A stretch of DNA of 64,000 nt, from positions 82,774-146,773 of the forward strand of contig JAUNSK010000007.1 in the NCBI GenBank assembly GCA_030539275.1. The letters run 5' to 3'. This document shows, piece by piece, positions 20,601 to 28,631 of this stretch; position 1 is the first letter of the stretch; every line of letters begins with the position of its first letter. The notes beneath the pieces were generated by a model that saw only the letters and a list, made by a program, of their open reading frames with translations, was not told where the DNA came from and searched no databases. A program made the position numbers and the translations under genes. The DNA comes from Oscillospiraceae bacterium (GTDB taxonomy: Bacteria; Bacillota; Clostridia; Oscillospirales; Ruminococcaceae).

Positions 20601-22297
20601 TCAGATATATACTTGACACATGAATCAGGTGATATCAGGCTTCTTGCAAGCAACCCGGAAAACTGATCAGTTTTCATAGGCTTGCCGAAGTAAAATCCCT
20701 GAACATAATCACATCCCATCTGCTTGAGAAGTATGGCCTGCTGCTGTGTTTCCACGCCCTCTGCTATAACAGGAAACGAAAGCCAGTGTGAAAGGCTCAG
20801 CACAAACTTAAGTACCCCCTGCTTCTGCTGGTCAAGTGTCAGCTTCTGAACAAAAACCATATCCAGTTTGACTCTGTCAATAGGAAGCTCAGTGAGCATA
20901 TTAAGTGAGGAATATCCGCTGCCGAAGTCATCCATTTCTATAAGAAATCCGCGTTTTCTCAGATTACCTACTACACTGATAAGCTGCTTTGCATTTTCCG
21001 TATATGCACTTTCCGTAATTTCAAGATTAAGACATTCAGGTCCAAGTCCGTATTTTTTAACTATTTCAGACAGAACTTCAGCAATCTCCGGATTATAAAT
21101 ATCTGCTCTTGAAACATTTACCGAGACAGGTACATAACCGCCGTATTTATCGCGCCAGCTGCGTATGAGTCTGCAGGTATGGTTCCACATGTAAATATCA
21201 AGTTCAGTAATAAATCCGTTTGCTTCAAACAGAGGAATAAACTTGTCAGGAGACAAAAAGCCCATTTGGGGATGATTCCATCTGACAAGAGCCTCTGCGC
21301 CGGCCAGTCTGCCGTTTTTAAAGCTGTACTTCGGCTGCAGGTATACTTCAAACTGTTCATCTGCAAGAGCTGTGCGCATACAGTCGGTGATCTTTTTTTC
21401 GTATATCATTCTCTCACGCATCGTATTGTCATAACAGCCGTAGAGAACATTGTATTTATTTTTATTTGACTTTGCAGCCAGCTGTGCCCTGTCGCACATT
21501 GTGCTGCACGGAATACCTGCATCAGTTACATGGTACAGTCCGAAACTAAGACTTATCTTGAGCGGAAGCCAGTAATTCTGGGTAGGATTGATGAAATAAT
21601 GCCGGATATAAGCGCTGTAGTCGTTTTGAGCTGATATAAAAATAAAGAAAGTATCTGATGTCTGCCTGCAGCCTATCCCGAAGGCACTGTGAGCTGCTGT
21701 TTTTACCAGACTTCCGAGAAATGAAAGAAGCTTATCACCTTCACTTCTGCCGTACAGATCGTTGACAAGCTTAAACTTATCCACATCCATGCAAACGATA
21801 TCATATGTATGGTGAGGATTTTTTGTCAGCAGCTGTTCACAGTATGAATAAAAAAAGTTCAGATTATATAAGCCTGTCATTTCATCCTGCTGCGCCATAT
21901 TCAGCATTAATGCTGTTTCGTGTACATTTATTGCCTTGGCAACACGGTGACGGATAATATCAGTGCGCAGAGGTATCTCCAGAACATCGTAGGCTCCCAG
22001 TGCAAGCGCACGTATTTCCTCTTTTTCAGAATTGCTGTTCATGATTACGATAATAGGAACACCGGAATACTGAGAAGCACCATGTATTTTCTGAAGAACG
22101 TCATATGTATCTTCATCTGTATTTGACAGTCCCAGAATAAAACATGATATTTTAGTGTTCTGCTGTACCAGTGCCTTCATTGCTCCCTCAGCGTCAGAGG
22201 CATAGATTATAGTATACTTGTCTTCAAGTATACTTTTAAGCTTTTCAATATTATCCTTGTTATCGTCAGCAATCAGAATCGTTTGTCTAAGATCCAT
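17657..22297 (-). CDS. Giant c-di-GMP protein: receiver-GGDEF-EAL-multiple PAS-GGDEF-PAS
   Basis: 1,546 residues with no transmembrane segment. Order: a receiver-like domain (about 1-125) whose phosphoacceptor Asp is Gly (FILGLS) and whose conserved Lys is also lost; a first GGDEF domain (about 130-290) with the motif degenerated to QTSDTF; an EAL phosphodiesterase domain (about 300-550) with intact EALVRW, NVS, EITES, DDFGSGYSSL, KLD and EGVET; four or five PAS/PAC modules (about 590-1230) with WxxxxP-type linkers; a second GGDEF domain with intact GRIGGDEF near residue 1307; and a C-terminal PAS-like module (RSFHPDDREGFK). It is predicted to break down c-di-GMP and also make it, tuned by PAS ligands. 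It stands alone with its own promoter; a small HD protein diverges from it. Confidence 0.93.
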   Translation of the reverse strand: MDLRQTILIADDNKDNIEKLKSILEDKYTIIYASDAEGAMKALVQQNTKISCFILGLSNTDEDTYDVLQKIHGASQYSGVPIIVIMNSNSEKEEIRALALGAYDVLEIPLRTDIIRHRVAKAINVHETALMLNMAQQDEMTGLYNLNFFYSYCEQLLTKNPHHTYDIVCMDVDKFKLVNDLYGRSEGDKLLSFLGSLVKTAAHSAFGIGCRQTSDTFFIFISAQNDYSAYIRHYFINPTQNYWLPLKISLSFGLYHVTDAGIPCSTMCDRAQLAAKSNKNKYNVLYGCYDNTMRERMIYEKKITDCMRTALADEQFEVYLQPKYSFKNGRLAGAEALVRWNHPQMGFLSPDKFIPLFEANGFITELDIYMWNHTCRLIRSWRDKYGGYVPVSVNVSRADIYNPEIAEVLSEIVKKYGLGPECLNLEITESAYTENAKQLISVVGNLRKRGFLIEMDDFGSGYSSLNMLTELPIDRVKLDMVFVQKLTLDQQKQGVLKFVLSLSHWLSFPVIAEGVETQQQAILLKQMGCDYVQGFYFGKPMKTDQFSGLLARSLISPDSCVKYISDADPVHDERVDETQLADLELITLLDNMPGGVHRFQLYGRKHLDFVSTGFTEMTGYTLDDIHDLYNGEYLPMILDEDREKYRNTLDYLSESPGIRMLEYRIRRKDGSIIWVSDNFRSVRLQNGKMWGFGVTADITGHRELNAKLKLLMNTIPGGLAVYEYTPSGIKNVYFSNKVWQMSGYSRDEYRKMSDVDPLANVYREDLSIITREIDTLAHDNTDINIIYRIRTKSGECKWINLMGTANERDGEKITVFCVMLDVTDGMLKNEQLRINEEEMNLVMKHMGKMICVYDAVSGRLTIPGEYAQKHSLRTVYENMPADTDNNTTDSDLDVFNRFCTEILSGSKNGSARTFFSLTDGSSCWEHAEYVTIFDRDNKPLKAVIAVEDITRQHKEEDEFRQLRENEELFRTAAVHTNRVVFRYDIATATAFLDKKIARKYNLSEEYPDLPDSLVRDGFILPDSISDFRKICADITNGKATGHQKLHINLLDSKQRWIDMQYSIIIPEYGEPGSAVVSVADITADHEKEITYQRYRETISMASINHIEYFDTDLTADRIEKQGGNGYVQNVSMRTSTYSDVIKYIIDNYVCEDEKLRAELFFSRTHLMNAFDSGIRNTTEEWKVAGPECNKLHWFRTDIQLIQDPYSYHVRSYTAIKNITMEKTAMLTAQKQAQTDGMTQLYNKITTEELIRSRLGIPGPRPCVLLIADLDGLKYINDNLGHAQGDRAIILMSETLRSQFRSSDIIGRIGGDEFMIFMEGKVNKTSLHNTLEVFMNRLSEKYVGKYDDVHLSASIGLIASQTGVDSFEQMYSKADRALYYVKRNGKNDYMFYTPEMENPEYVYTGHEARSSWKTSYSELLEFNRFLKAVSVIYPLVISVNLSLNTYSTMKFRNFSTRQSLSSGCFDELIEDGIRSFHPDDREGFKKAFLRQNLLDAYAGGQKTVSFTGRQLGDDGKYRMIRTHVIFINDKISNEVREITLSGEISRE

Positions 22298-22395
22298 TAA
22301 TCAGCACCACCCAGATAAATATATTTATGTTAATAGTTGAATAAAAATCGGATAAAACAGGTTTATATCAAAAATTTTGAATATTAATTTATTCA

Positions 22396-22424
22396 ATTAT
22401 AACATAAAAAAACTTAGCATTCAA
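22396..22424 (-). promoter_or_regulatory. Promoter of the c-di-GMP protein gene
   Basis: Minus-strand TTGAAT, 17-bp spacer, TATAAT, about 100 bp before the start codon. Confidence 0.78.
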
Positions 22425-22708
22425 TATTGTTCTCGTTAATTTAACTTATAATGTCTATTTCAAGCAGCCGCTAATAGTAATTTTGTTTAATAATTATAAA
22501 AAAAGCTATAATAAAAATGCTGTATACTTGTTTTTTAATATGCGCATTTTTGGGTGTGAGTAAATTTTTATTCATATTGTATATATTTATATTAAAAATT
22601 TATCTACAAAACAAAAAAATGATACGGTAAAATGCTTTATTATATTTATATATTTATATATATAAAATATTGTTATTTATATTTGTACATTATGTTTTTG
22701 TGCATTAC
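22425..22708. other. Very AT-rich divergent intergenic region
   Basis: Between the two divergent promoters lie about 280 bp of almost pure A/T sequence with several runs of TATATATTTA-like sequence. No frame, hairpin with T-run, or c-di-GMP riboswitch core was recognised. It may be a flexible or bent promoter region, but that is inference. Confidence 0.6.
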
Positions 22709-22737
22709 TTGCATAAATGGCCTAAATGTGCTATACT
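22709..22737 (+). promoter_or_regulatory. Promoter of the HD-domain gene
   Basis: Plus-strand TTGCAT, 17-bp spacer, TATACT, 45 bp before the chosen ATG. It excludes the in-frame upstream ATG at 22726, which lies inside the promoter. Confidence 0.8.
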
Positions 22738-22782
22738 GTATATAGTAAAAATATAAAAAATAAAAATAAGGACGGCCAAAAT

Positions 22783-23301
22783 ATGTTAAAAGCTATAGGA
22801 TCAAAGAAGGATCTGCTCGACAGCGAGTTAAGCAACGGCTATTTTGATACTGTCAGTGATATTATCACAGATGATCTTGTTTTAACAATGAAATCCTTTG
22901 TTCAGCACGGACAAACATCTACATTTCAGCACTGTGTAAATGTTTCTTATTATAATTATAAGCTCTGTAAATTTTTAAAACTCAATGCCAGAAGTGCTGC
23001 AAGGGCAGGGTTGCTGCATGATTTCTTTCTGTATGACTGGCATACACACAGAAAGCTTACAGGCAACAGATTTCACGGACTGACACATCCGGCTGTTGCT
23101 CTCAGCAATGCCTCAGCACATTTTGAGCTTGACGAACGCGAACAGGATATTATTTTAAAGCATATGTTTCCACTTACTCTTCGTCTTCCGAGTTATAAGG
23201 AAACGGTTGTTATTATTCTTGTGGACAAATATTGCGGATTTATCGAAACAGCATTCAACCTTCTGCAGCATCTGAAAATCAGAAAAGCTGCAGCCGCATA
23301 G
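22783..23301 (+). CDS. HD-domain phosphohydrolase-like protein
   Basis: 172 residues starting MLKAIGSKKDLLDSE, after an AAGGACGG-type site. The HD superfamily metal ligands can be traced: His in TFQHCVNVSYY, the paired LLHDFFLYD, a later His pair in FHGLTHP, and the Asp in VDKYCG. HD proteins hydrolyse phosphoesters, commonly nucleotides. It is a plain HD domain, not HD-GYP, so it should not be assumed to cut c-di-GMP even though it is divergent from a c-di-GMP protein. It is monocistronic, with a promoter and a strong terminator of its own. Similar small HD proteins are common in Ruminococcaceae but uncharacterised as far as I know. Confidence 0.85.
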   Translation: MLKAIGSKKDLLDSELSNGYFDTVSDIITDDLVLTMKSFVQHGQTSTFQHCVNVSYYNYKLCKFLKLNARSAARAGLLHDFFLYDWHTHRKLTGNRFHGLTHPAVALSNASAHFELDEREQDIILKHMFPLTLRLPSYKETVVIILVDKYCGFIETAFNLLQHLKIRKAAAA

Positions 23302-23306
23302 CGTAT

Positions 23307-23357
23307 AAGGAGCTGTATCAGTACTTTACTTTTAAAGTCTGATACAGCTCCTTTTTT
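23307..23357 (+). terminator. Intrinsic terminator after the HD gene
   Basis: A 15-bp perfect stem AAGGAGCTGTATCAG / CTGATACAGCTCCTT with an inner ACTTTA/TAAAGT pairing, followed by TTTTATTC. The converging ysxC gene ends within its last bases. Confidence 0.9.
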
Positions 23358-23961
23358 ATTCTTCTTCTGTTTCTTCAGTATCTGCTGCTATGTCTTCAAT
23401 TATTTCTCTTACCTTTTCAACTCCCTCAAATGTCTGGGATGAAAACGGAACAGATACGATATCCTCAAACTGAGGAATAGTCTCTGTAAATATCTTATTC
23501 ATTTCCCTGCGCTGATTATTTGTCAGCTTGTCTGCTTTGGTGAATATTATTACAAACGGCAGTCCTGCATCTATCATGAAGCTTATCATGTGTATGTCAT
23601 CCTTACTCGGCGCATGACGCATATCTATAAGAAGAAATACAAGTTCTATCTTTCTGTCGCTGTTTAGATACCCTTCAATAAGTCCTGACCATCTTTCCTT
23701 TTCTGTCTTGGATACTTTTGCATATCCGTAGCCAGGAAGATCAACGAAATAAATGTCATCAAGCTTGTAGAAATTTATTGTTGCAGTCTTTCCGGGAACT
23801 GAACTGACTCTCGCCAGTGCCTTGCGGTTAAATATCTTATTTATAAGTGTAGACTTTCCGACATTTGACCTTCCGGCAAATACGATTTCCTTGTTCTCAT
23901 ACTCCGGTATCTGTGAAAACAGACCGTATGATGCAAAAAATTCGGCTTTGTTATAATTCAT
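23356..23961 (-). CDS. ysxC: Ribosome biogenesis GTPase YsxC/EngB
   Basis: 201 residues starting MNYNKAEFFASYG; the ATG at 23961 has AGAAAGGAAA in front, and upstream in-frame ATG at 23985 gives a non-conserved extension. GTPase motifs: G1 AGRSNVGKSTLINK, G3 DLPGYGYAKVS, G4 TKADKL, G5-like PFSSQTFEG. YsxC/EngB assists late assembly of the 50S subunit and is essential in Bacillus. It follows lon as in Bacillus subtilis, though a hairpin lies between. The acidic C-terminal tail (DTEETEEE) is a local feature. Confidence 0.96.
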   Translation of the reverse strand: MNYNKAEFFASYGLFSQIPEYENKEIVFAGRSNVGKSTLINKIFNRKALARVSSVPGKTATINFYKLDDIYFVDLPGYGYAKVSKTEKERWSGLIEGYLNSDRKIELVFLLIDMRHAPSKDDIHMISFMIDAGLPFVIIFTKADKLTNNQRREMNKIFTETIPQFEDIVSVPFSSQTFEGVEKVREIIEDIAADTEETEEE

Positions 23962-23981
23962 ATATATATTTCCTTTCTTAT

Positions 23982-24016
23982 ACAAACGGGACTGTCATTA
24001 TGATAGTCCCGTTTGT
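23982..24016 (-). terminator. Hairpin between lon and ysxC
   Basis: A 17-bp near-perfect stem ACAAACGGGACTATCAT / ATGACAGTCCCGTTTGT (minus strand) with one mismatch, immediately upstream of the ysxC ribosome binding site. The T-run after it is weak, so partial termination or mRNA protection are both possible. Confidence 0.6.
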
Positions 24017-24027
24017 TATCATCATTA

Positions 24028-26415
24028 TTACATAACCAGTGCCGTTTTCAGTACATCATCAAGAGTACGTGCAAAAACAAAGTTTATATTCTCCCTGACT
24101 GTCTTATCGACATCCTCAAGATCAGGTTTGTTTTTCTCAGGTATGATAATTGTCTTTATGCCTTCCTTGTATGCTGCCATTGTTTTTTCCCTGAGGCCGC
24201 CTATAGGAAGTACATTTCCGTGAAGCGTGATCTCACCTGTCATTGCTACATCGCCTCTGACCTTGATTCCGGACAGCGCTGAGATCATAGCTGTTACCAT
24301 GGTCACACCTGCCGACGGACCGTCCTTCGGAACTGCACCCTCCGGAGCATGGATATGTATATCATTTTCCTTATAGAATTCCGGATTTATTGAGTACTTC
24401 TCGGCTACGTTTCTTGAATAGCTGACTGCTATCTTTGCACTTTCCTTCATTACATCGCCAAGTGATCCGGTGATCTCTATATTGCCCTTTCCCTTAAGTA
24501 CAAGCGCCTCAAGCGGCATAAGAACTCCGCCGACAGATGTCCATGCAAGTCCGTTTACAAGACCTACTTCATCCTTCTTTGACTTTTCATCATCCGTATA
24601 TTTTGCATGTCCGAGATACTCAGAAATATTGTCCTTTGTAAATGTCAGCTTATTTGTTTTCTCCGAAACAATTTCCTTTGCAGTTTTTCTGCACAGTGAT
24701 GCTATGTTTCTTTCAAGATTTCTGACGCCTGCTTCTCTTGTATACGAATCTATAAGTGTATAGATGCCGTCATCGCTTACCTTCATCATTGACGGCTTAA
24801 GACCGTTTTCCTTCAACTGTTTCGGTACCAGATGCTCACTTGCTATATGGAATTTTTCTTCACGAGTATAGCTTGTGAGTTCGATGACCTCCATACGGTC
24901 AAGAAGAGGCGCTGGTATCGTCTGTGTAGTATTTGCTGTAGTAATAAACATTACCTTGCTCAGATCGAAAGGAACTTCGACATAGTGATCAACAAAGCTG
25001 TTATTCTGTTCACCGTCGAGCACCTCAAGCATAGCAGATGAAGGATCTCCTCTGAAATCATTGCTCATCTTGTCTATTTCATCGAACAGGATAAGAGGAT
25101 TTTTTGTTCCTGCTGCTATCATAGCATTTATTATTCTGCCCGGCATAGCGCCTACATATGTTTTTCTGTGGCCTCTGATATCAGATTCGTCTTTCACTCC
25201 TCCGAGTGAGATACGCTGATATTTTCTGCCAAGAGATTTTGCTATTGATCTGCCTATAGATGTTTTACCTACGCCGGGAGGTCCGACAAGGCAGATGATC
25301 TGTCCTGTAACATCCGGCTTCATAGCATGAACAGCTATGCTTTCAAGGATTCTCTCCTTGACCTTTTCAAGACCGTAATGATCCTTGTTGAGTATCTCAC
25401 GGGCTTTTTCAATATTGATTTTCGACCTGGTTTCCTTATTCCACGGGAGACTAAGAACTGTATCAAGATAGTTTCTGATAACAAATGATTCCTGAGACGC
25501 CTCAGGCAGCTTCGAAAGTCTGTCTGCTTCTTTAGTAAGCCTGGATGCTGTTTCTTCAGGGAGCTTCATGGATTCAATTTTTTTTCGGTATTCGTTTATT
25601 TCTTCCTTAAAATCATTGTCATCACCTAGCTGTTCCGAAATAGCCTTCATCTGCTCACGCAGAAAATACTCACGCTGGCTCTTGCCTATGCTTTCCTTGA
25701 CCTGCTCCTGGATCTGATGTTCGATCTGAAGAACCTGAACCTCGCGGTTAAGCATTGCAAAAAGCATTGAAAGCTTATTGAATACGCTTGACTGTTCAAG
25801 CAGATCCTGTTTATCTACATAAGAAAGATTTATATTAAATACTATGTTTTCAAATAATAGCTCCGGATCTGTCTGACAAAGGATCGAAGCTGCAAGTTCA
25901 TCGGGCATTTTGGGAATATACTGAGCGTAGCGTTCAAAAATATCCTTAACTGATCTTACAAGTGCTTCAAGCTCTGTATCTGTACACTTTGAACGTACAG
26001 AATTTTTTACAGGTTTTATTTTGGCTTCATAATATGCTGATGATCCCGAAACCTGACTGAGCTCCGTGAGTTTTGCCTTGCTCAGTCCCTCTACAAGAAC
26101 ACGGAGAACATTATCCGGAGTCTTGAGTACCTGACGAATTTCTGCTACTACACCTATTTTATATAAATCTGTCTGTACCGGCTCCTCAGTAAAAACATCC
26201 TTCTGGGCAACAATAAATATCTTTCTGTCTCTTTTGAGTGCTTCCTTTACTGCATTTACCGAGGCTTCTCTTACGACATCAAAGTGTACAACAAGATGCG
26301 GGAAAGCCACTATTCCTCTCATAGGAATAACCGGAAATACATTATTCAGACTCTTAGTCTCACTAAGGCTGTTTTCATCGACTGTTAATTCTGATTCCAT
26401 ATTATCAGTTTTCAT
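24028..26415 (-). CDS. lon: ATP-dependent protease Lon
   Basis: 795 residues from the ATG at 26415 (MKTDNMESEL), which follows GAAGGTGAGC; a further upstream in-frame ATG lacks a site. The N-terminal LON substrate-binding domain begins FPVIPMRGIVAFPHL; the AAA+ module has Walker A GPPGVGKTS and Walker B ILFDEIDKM; the protease domain has catalytic Ser in KDGPSAGVTM and, 43 residues later, the catalytic Lys in GGLREK. Lon degrades misfolded and regulatory proteins in the cytoplasm. It is next to clpX and clpP, the usual proteostasis cluster. No separate lonB is present, unlike B. subtilis. Confidence 0.97.
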   Translation of the reverse strand: MKTDNMESELTVDENSLSETKSLNNVFPVIPMRGIVAFPHLVVHFDVVREASVNAVKEALKRDRKIFIVAQKDVFTEEPVQTDLYKIGVVAEIRQVLKTPDNVLRVLVEGLSKAKLTELSQVSGSSAYYEAKIKPVKNSVRSKCTDTELEALVRSVKDIFERYAQYIPKMPDELAASILCQTDPELLFENIVFNINLSYVDKQDLLEQSSVFNKLSMLFAMLNREVQVLQIEHQIQEQVKESIGKSQREYFLREQMKAISEQLGDDNDFKEEINEYRKKIESMKLPEETASRLTKEADRLSKLPEASQESFVIRNYLDTVLSLPWNKETRSKINIEKAREILNKDHYGLEKVKERILESIAVHAMKPDVTGQIICLVGPPGVGKTSIGRSIAKSLGRKYQRISLGGVKDESDIRGHRKTYVGAMPGRIINAMIAAGTKNPLILFDEIDKMSNDFRGDPSSAMLEVLDGEQNNSFVDHYVEVPFDLSKVMFITTANTTQTIPAPLLDRMEVIELTSYTREEKFHIASEHLVPKQLKENGLKPSMMKVSDDGIYTLIDSYTREAGVRNLERNIASLCRKTAKEIVSEKTNKLTFTKDNISEYLGHAKYTDDEKSKKDEVGLVNGLAWTSVGGVLMPLEALVLKGKGNIEITGSLGDVMKESAKIAVSYSRNVAEKYSINPEFYKENDIHIHAPEGAVPKDGPSAGVTMVTAMISALSGIKVRGDVAMTGEITLHGNVLPIGGLREKTMAAYKEGIKTIIIPEKNKPDLEDVDKTVRENINFVFARTLDDVLKTALVM

Positions 26416-26549
26416 ATTGCTCACCTTCTCGTATTTATTATACCTATTATATACTACAAACTGCTTTTTTTCAAGTATGAGTACAATACTCACTTCCCCA
26501 GAAATAACATGCTGTGAATGTGATCCCCGTTTTAAGAAAATACAACAAC

Positions 26550-26579
26550 AATTCCCTCTTGTATCAATGCAAGAGGGAA
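26550..26579 (-). terminator. Hairpin after clpX
   Basis: Perfect 11-bp stem ATTCCCTCTTG / CAAGAGGGAAT with an eight-base loop, followed on the minus strand by TGTTGTTGT. Position 31 bp after clpX suggests termination or 3' protection, but the U-tract is poor. Confidence 0.6.
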
Positions 26580-26609
26580 TCTATATCAAATATACAATAT
26601 CAAACTGTA

Positions 26610-27890
26610 TTACTTTTTAATTACCTTTTTTAACTTGCTTGTTTCCATTTTTAAAACAGGCTTTGCGTTATTGATAACACAGTCTTTTGTGACAGTAACT
26701 TTTACTACGTCCTGTGAAGGCACTTCAAACATTGTTTCCATAAGAATACCTTCAACTATAGCTCTGAGGCCTCTTGCACCTGTCTTCTGTGCTATTGCCT
26801 TGCGGGCAATCTCAACAAGAGCATCATGCTCGATCTCAAATTCTATATTATCATAATCAAACAGCTTTTCATACTGTCTTACCAGAGCATTTTTGGGCTG
26901 TGTGAGGATATTAACAAGTGCGTCCTCATCAAGTTCATCAAGTACTGTTATAAGAGGAAGTCGTCCTACAAGTTCAGGAACAATACCATACTTGACAAGG
27001 TCCTGAGGTATCACCTTTTTAAACAGGTTTTTCATCTGTGCCTGATGTGTTGCAACATCAGCACCAAAACCAATAGCTGTCTTCTTGGTTCTTTTCAGAA
27101 TTGCCTGTTCAAGTCCGTCAAAAGCACCGCCGCATATAAACAGGATATTTTTTGTATCTATATGGATAAACTCCTGATTAGGATGTTTTCTTCCCCCCTG
27201 CGGAGGTACATTTGATACAGTACCCTCAATTATCTTAAGGAGTGCCTGCTGTACACCTTCGCCGCTTACATCTCTGGTTATTGATGTATTCTCGGATTTT
27301 CTTGCGATCTTATCGATCTCGTCGATATAGATTATGCCTCTTTCAGCTGCCTTTATATCAAAGTTTGCAGCCTGAATAAGTCTGAGAAGTACATTTTCAA
27401 CGTCATCGCCTACATAACCTGCTTCAGTAATAGTAGTTGCATCTGCTATAGCAAAAGGAACATCAAGCGTTTTTGCAAGTGTCTGTGCAAGAAGTGTTTT
27501 GCCTACACCTGTTGGTCCAAGCAGAAGAACATTACTCTTCTGAATCTCTACATCATCATCGGTCTCATTGCTCATAAGTCTCTTATAATGATTGTATACA
27601 GAAACACTGAGAGCTATTTTTGCAGAATCCTGTCCGACAACATATTCATCCAGAACTTTTTTGATTTCTATCGGTTTCTTGAGCTTGATAGAAAAATCAT
27701 TTGCTTTCTTAGGTGTTTTAGTCTTTGGCTTATCTGCGATTTTGTCCTTGCCTGAAGGTCCGGCTATAATTTCATAGCAGTACATTACGCATTCATCACA
27801 AATATTTGTATTACCTGACGAAAACATGCTCTGCACCCGGTTTTCACCCTTGCCGCAGAAGCTGCATGTTTTGAATCCAGTATCAATCAT
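26610..27890 (-). CDS. clpX: ATP-dependent Clp protease ATP-binding subunit ClpX
   Basis: 426 residues. The N-terminal C4 zinc finger is CSFCGK...CDECVMYC; the AAA+ domain has Walker [13 protein letters not shown], Walker [10 protein letters not shown], the pore loop AGYVGDDVE and sensor [10 protein letters not shown]. The ClpP-docking IGF loop is seen as AIGFG. ClpX unfolds tagged substrates and feeds them to ClpP, encoded 12 bp upstream. The ATG has AAGGTTGG in front. Full length and normal. Confidence 0.98.
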   Translation of the reverse strand: MIDTGFKTCSFCGKGENRVQSMFSSGNTNICDECVMYCYEIIAGPSGKDKIADKPKTKTPKKANDFSIKLKKPIEIKKVLDEYVVGQDSAKIALSVSVYNHYKRLMSNETDDDVEIQKSNVLLLGPTGVGKTLLAQTLAKTLDVPFAIADATTITEAGYVGDDVENVLLRLIQAANFDIKAAERGIIYIDEIDKIARKSENTSITRDVSGEGVQQALLKIIEGTVSNVPPQGGRKHPNQEFIHIDTKNILFICGGAFDGLEQAILKRTKKTAIGFGADVATHQAQMKNLFKKVIPQDLVKYGIVPELVGRLPLITVLDELDEDALVNILTQPKNALVRQYEKLFDYDNIEFEIEHDALVEIARKAIAQKTGARGLRAIVEGILMETMFEVPSQDVVKVTVTKDCVINNAKPVLKMETSKLKKVIKK

Positions 27891-27902
27891 AATGCACCAA
27901 CC

Positions 27903-28484
27903 TTATCTTTTTTCAATTACCTTGTCTATGAGACCATATGCACAAGCTTCCTCAGCTGACATAAAGTTATCACGTTCTGTATCTTTTTCAATTACTTCAA
28001 GCGGCTGTCCTGTATTTGCTGCAAGTGTTTCATTAAGTTTCTTTCTCATTCTGATGATTCTGTCTGCGTGGATCTTGATATCAGTTGCCTGACCCTGCAT
28101 ACCGCCGAGAGGCTGATGAATCATAACTTCACTGTTAGGAAGAGCAAATCTTTTTCCCTTTGTTCCGCATGAAAGCAGGAAAGCTCCCATAGAAGCAGCC
28201 ATGCCTATGCATATAGTAGAAACATCGCACTTAACATAGTTCATAGTATCAACTATTGCCATACCTGATGTAATAGAACCGCCCGGACTGTTGATATAAA
28301 GGCTTATATCCTTCTCGGAATCCTGGCTTTCAAGGTATAAAAGCTGTGCTACTACCAAACTGGCTGACGTATCATTTACTTCTTCTGACAGCATAATGAT
28401 TCTGTCGTTAAGAAGTCTTGAAAAAATATCGTATGAACGCTCTCCTCTGCTTGTCTGTTCAACAACTACAGGTACTAAACTCAT
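27903..28484 (-). CDS. clpP: ATP-dependent Clp protease proteolytic subunit ClpP
   Basis: 193 residues, standard length, starting [20 protein letters not shown]. The serine protease triad is visible: Ser98 in GMAASMGAF, His123 in MIHQPLGG, and an Asp in ERDNFMS. It assembles into a double heptamer with ClpX (next gene) or ClpA/C-type partners. Start has AAAGGAAGATAAGAC upstream. It lies 147 bp after tig, with a hairpin in the gap. Confidence 0.98.
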   Translation of the reverse strand: MSLVPVVVEQTSRGERSYDIFSRLLNDRIIMLSEEVNDTSASLVVAQLLYLESQDSEKDISLYINSPGGSITSGMAIVDTMNYVKCDVSTICIGMAASMGAFLLSCGTKGKRFALPNSEVMIHQPLGGMQGQATDIKIHADRIIRMRKKLNETLAANTGQPLEVIEKDTERDNFMSAEEACAYGLIDKVIEKR

Positions 28485-28580
28485 GTCTTATCTTCCTTTC
28501 GTTTATATAAATATATATTTAAGATCCAGCCATATTAAAAGGCTGTGCACTGAAGTCATTTTGGTTTATAGTTAGAGATG

Positions 28581-28609
28581 ACTCCTATTGCCATAACGGC
28601 AATAGGAGT
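28581..28609. other. Perfect 12-bp inverted repeat between tig and clpP
   Basis: ACTCCTATTGCC and its exact complement surround a five-base loop. No T-run follows on either strand, so it is not a classic terminator; it sits 22 bp after the tig stop and may stabilise or process the tig-clpP transcript. Confidence 0.6.
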
Positions 28610-28631
28610 GCATCTGTAAAATCAAAAATTA

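Noticed and set aside
22298-22782. Possible c-di-GMP riboswitch upstream of the c-di-GMP protein or HD gene
   Set aside because: No GEMM-like core or tetraloop receptor pattern could be found in the AT-rich region on either strand.
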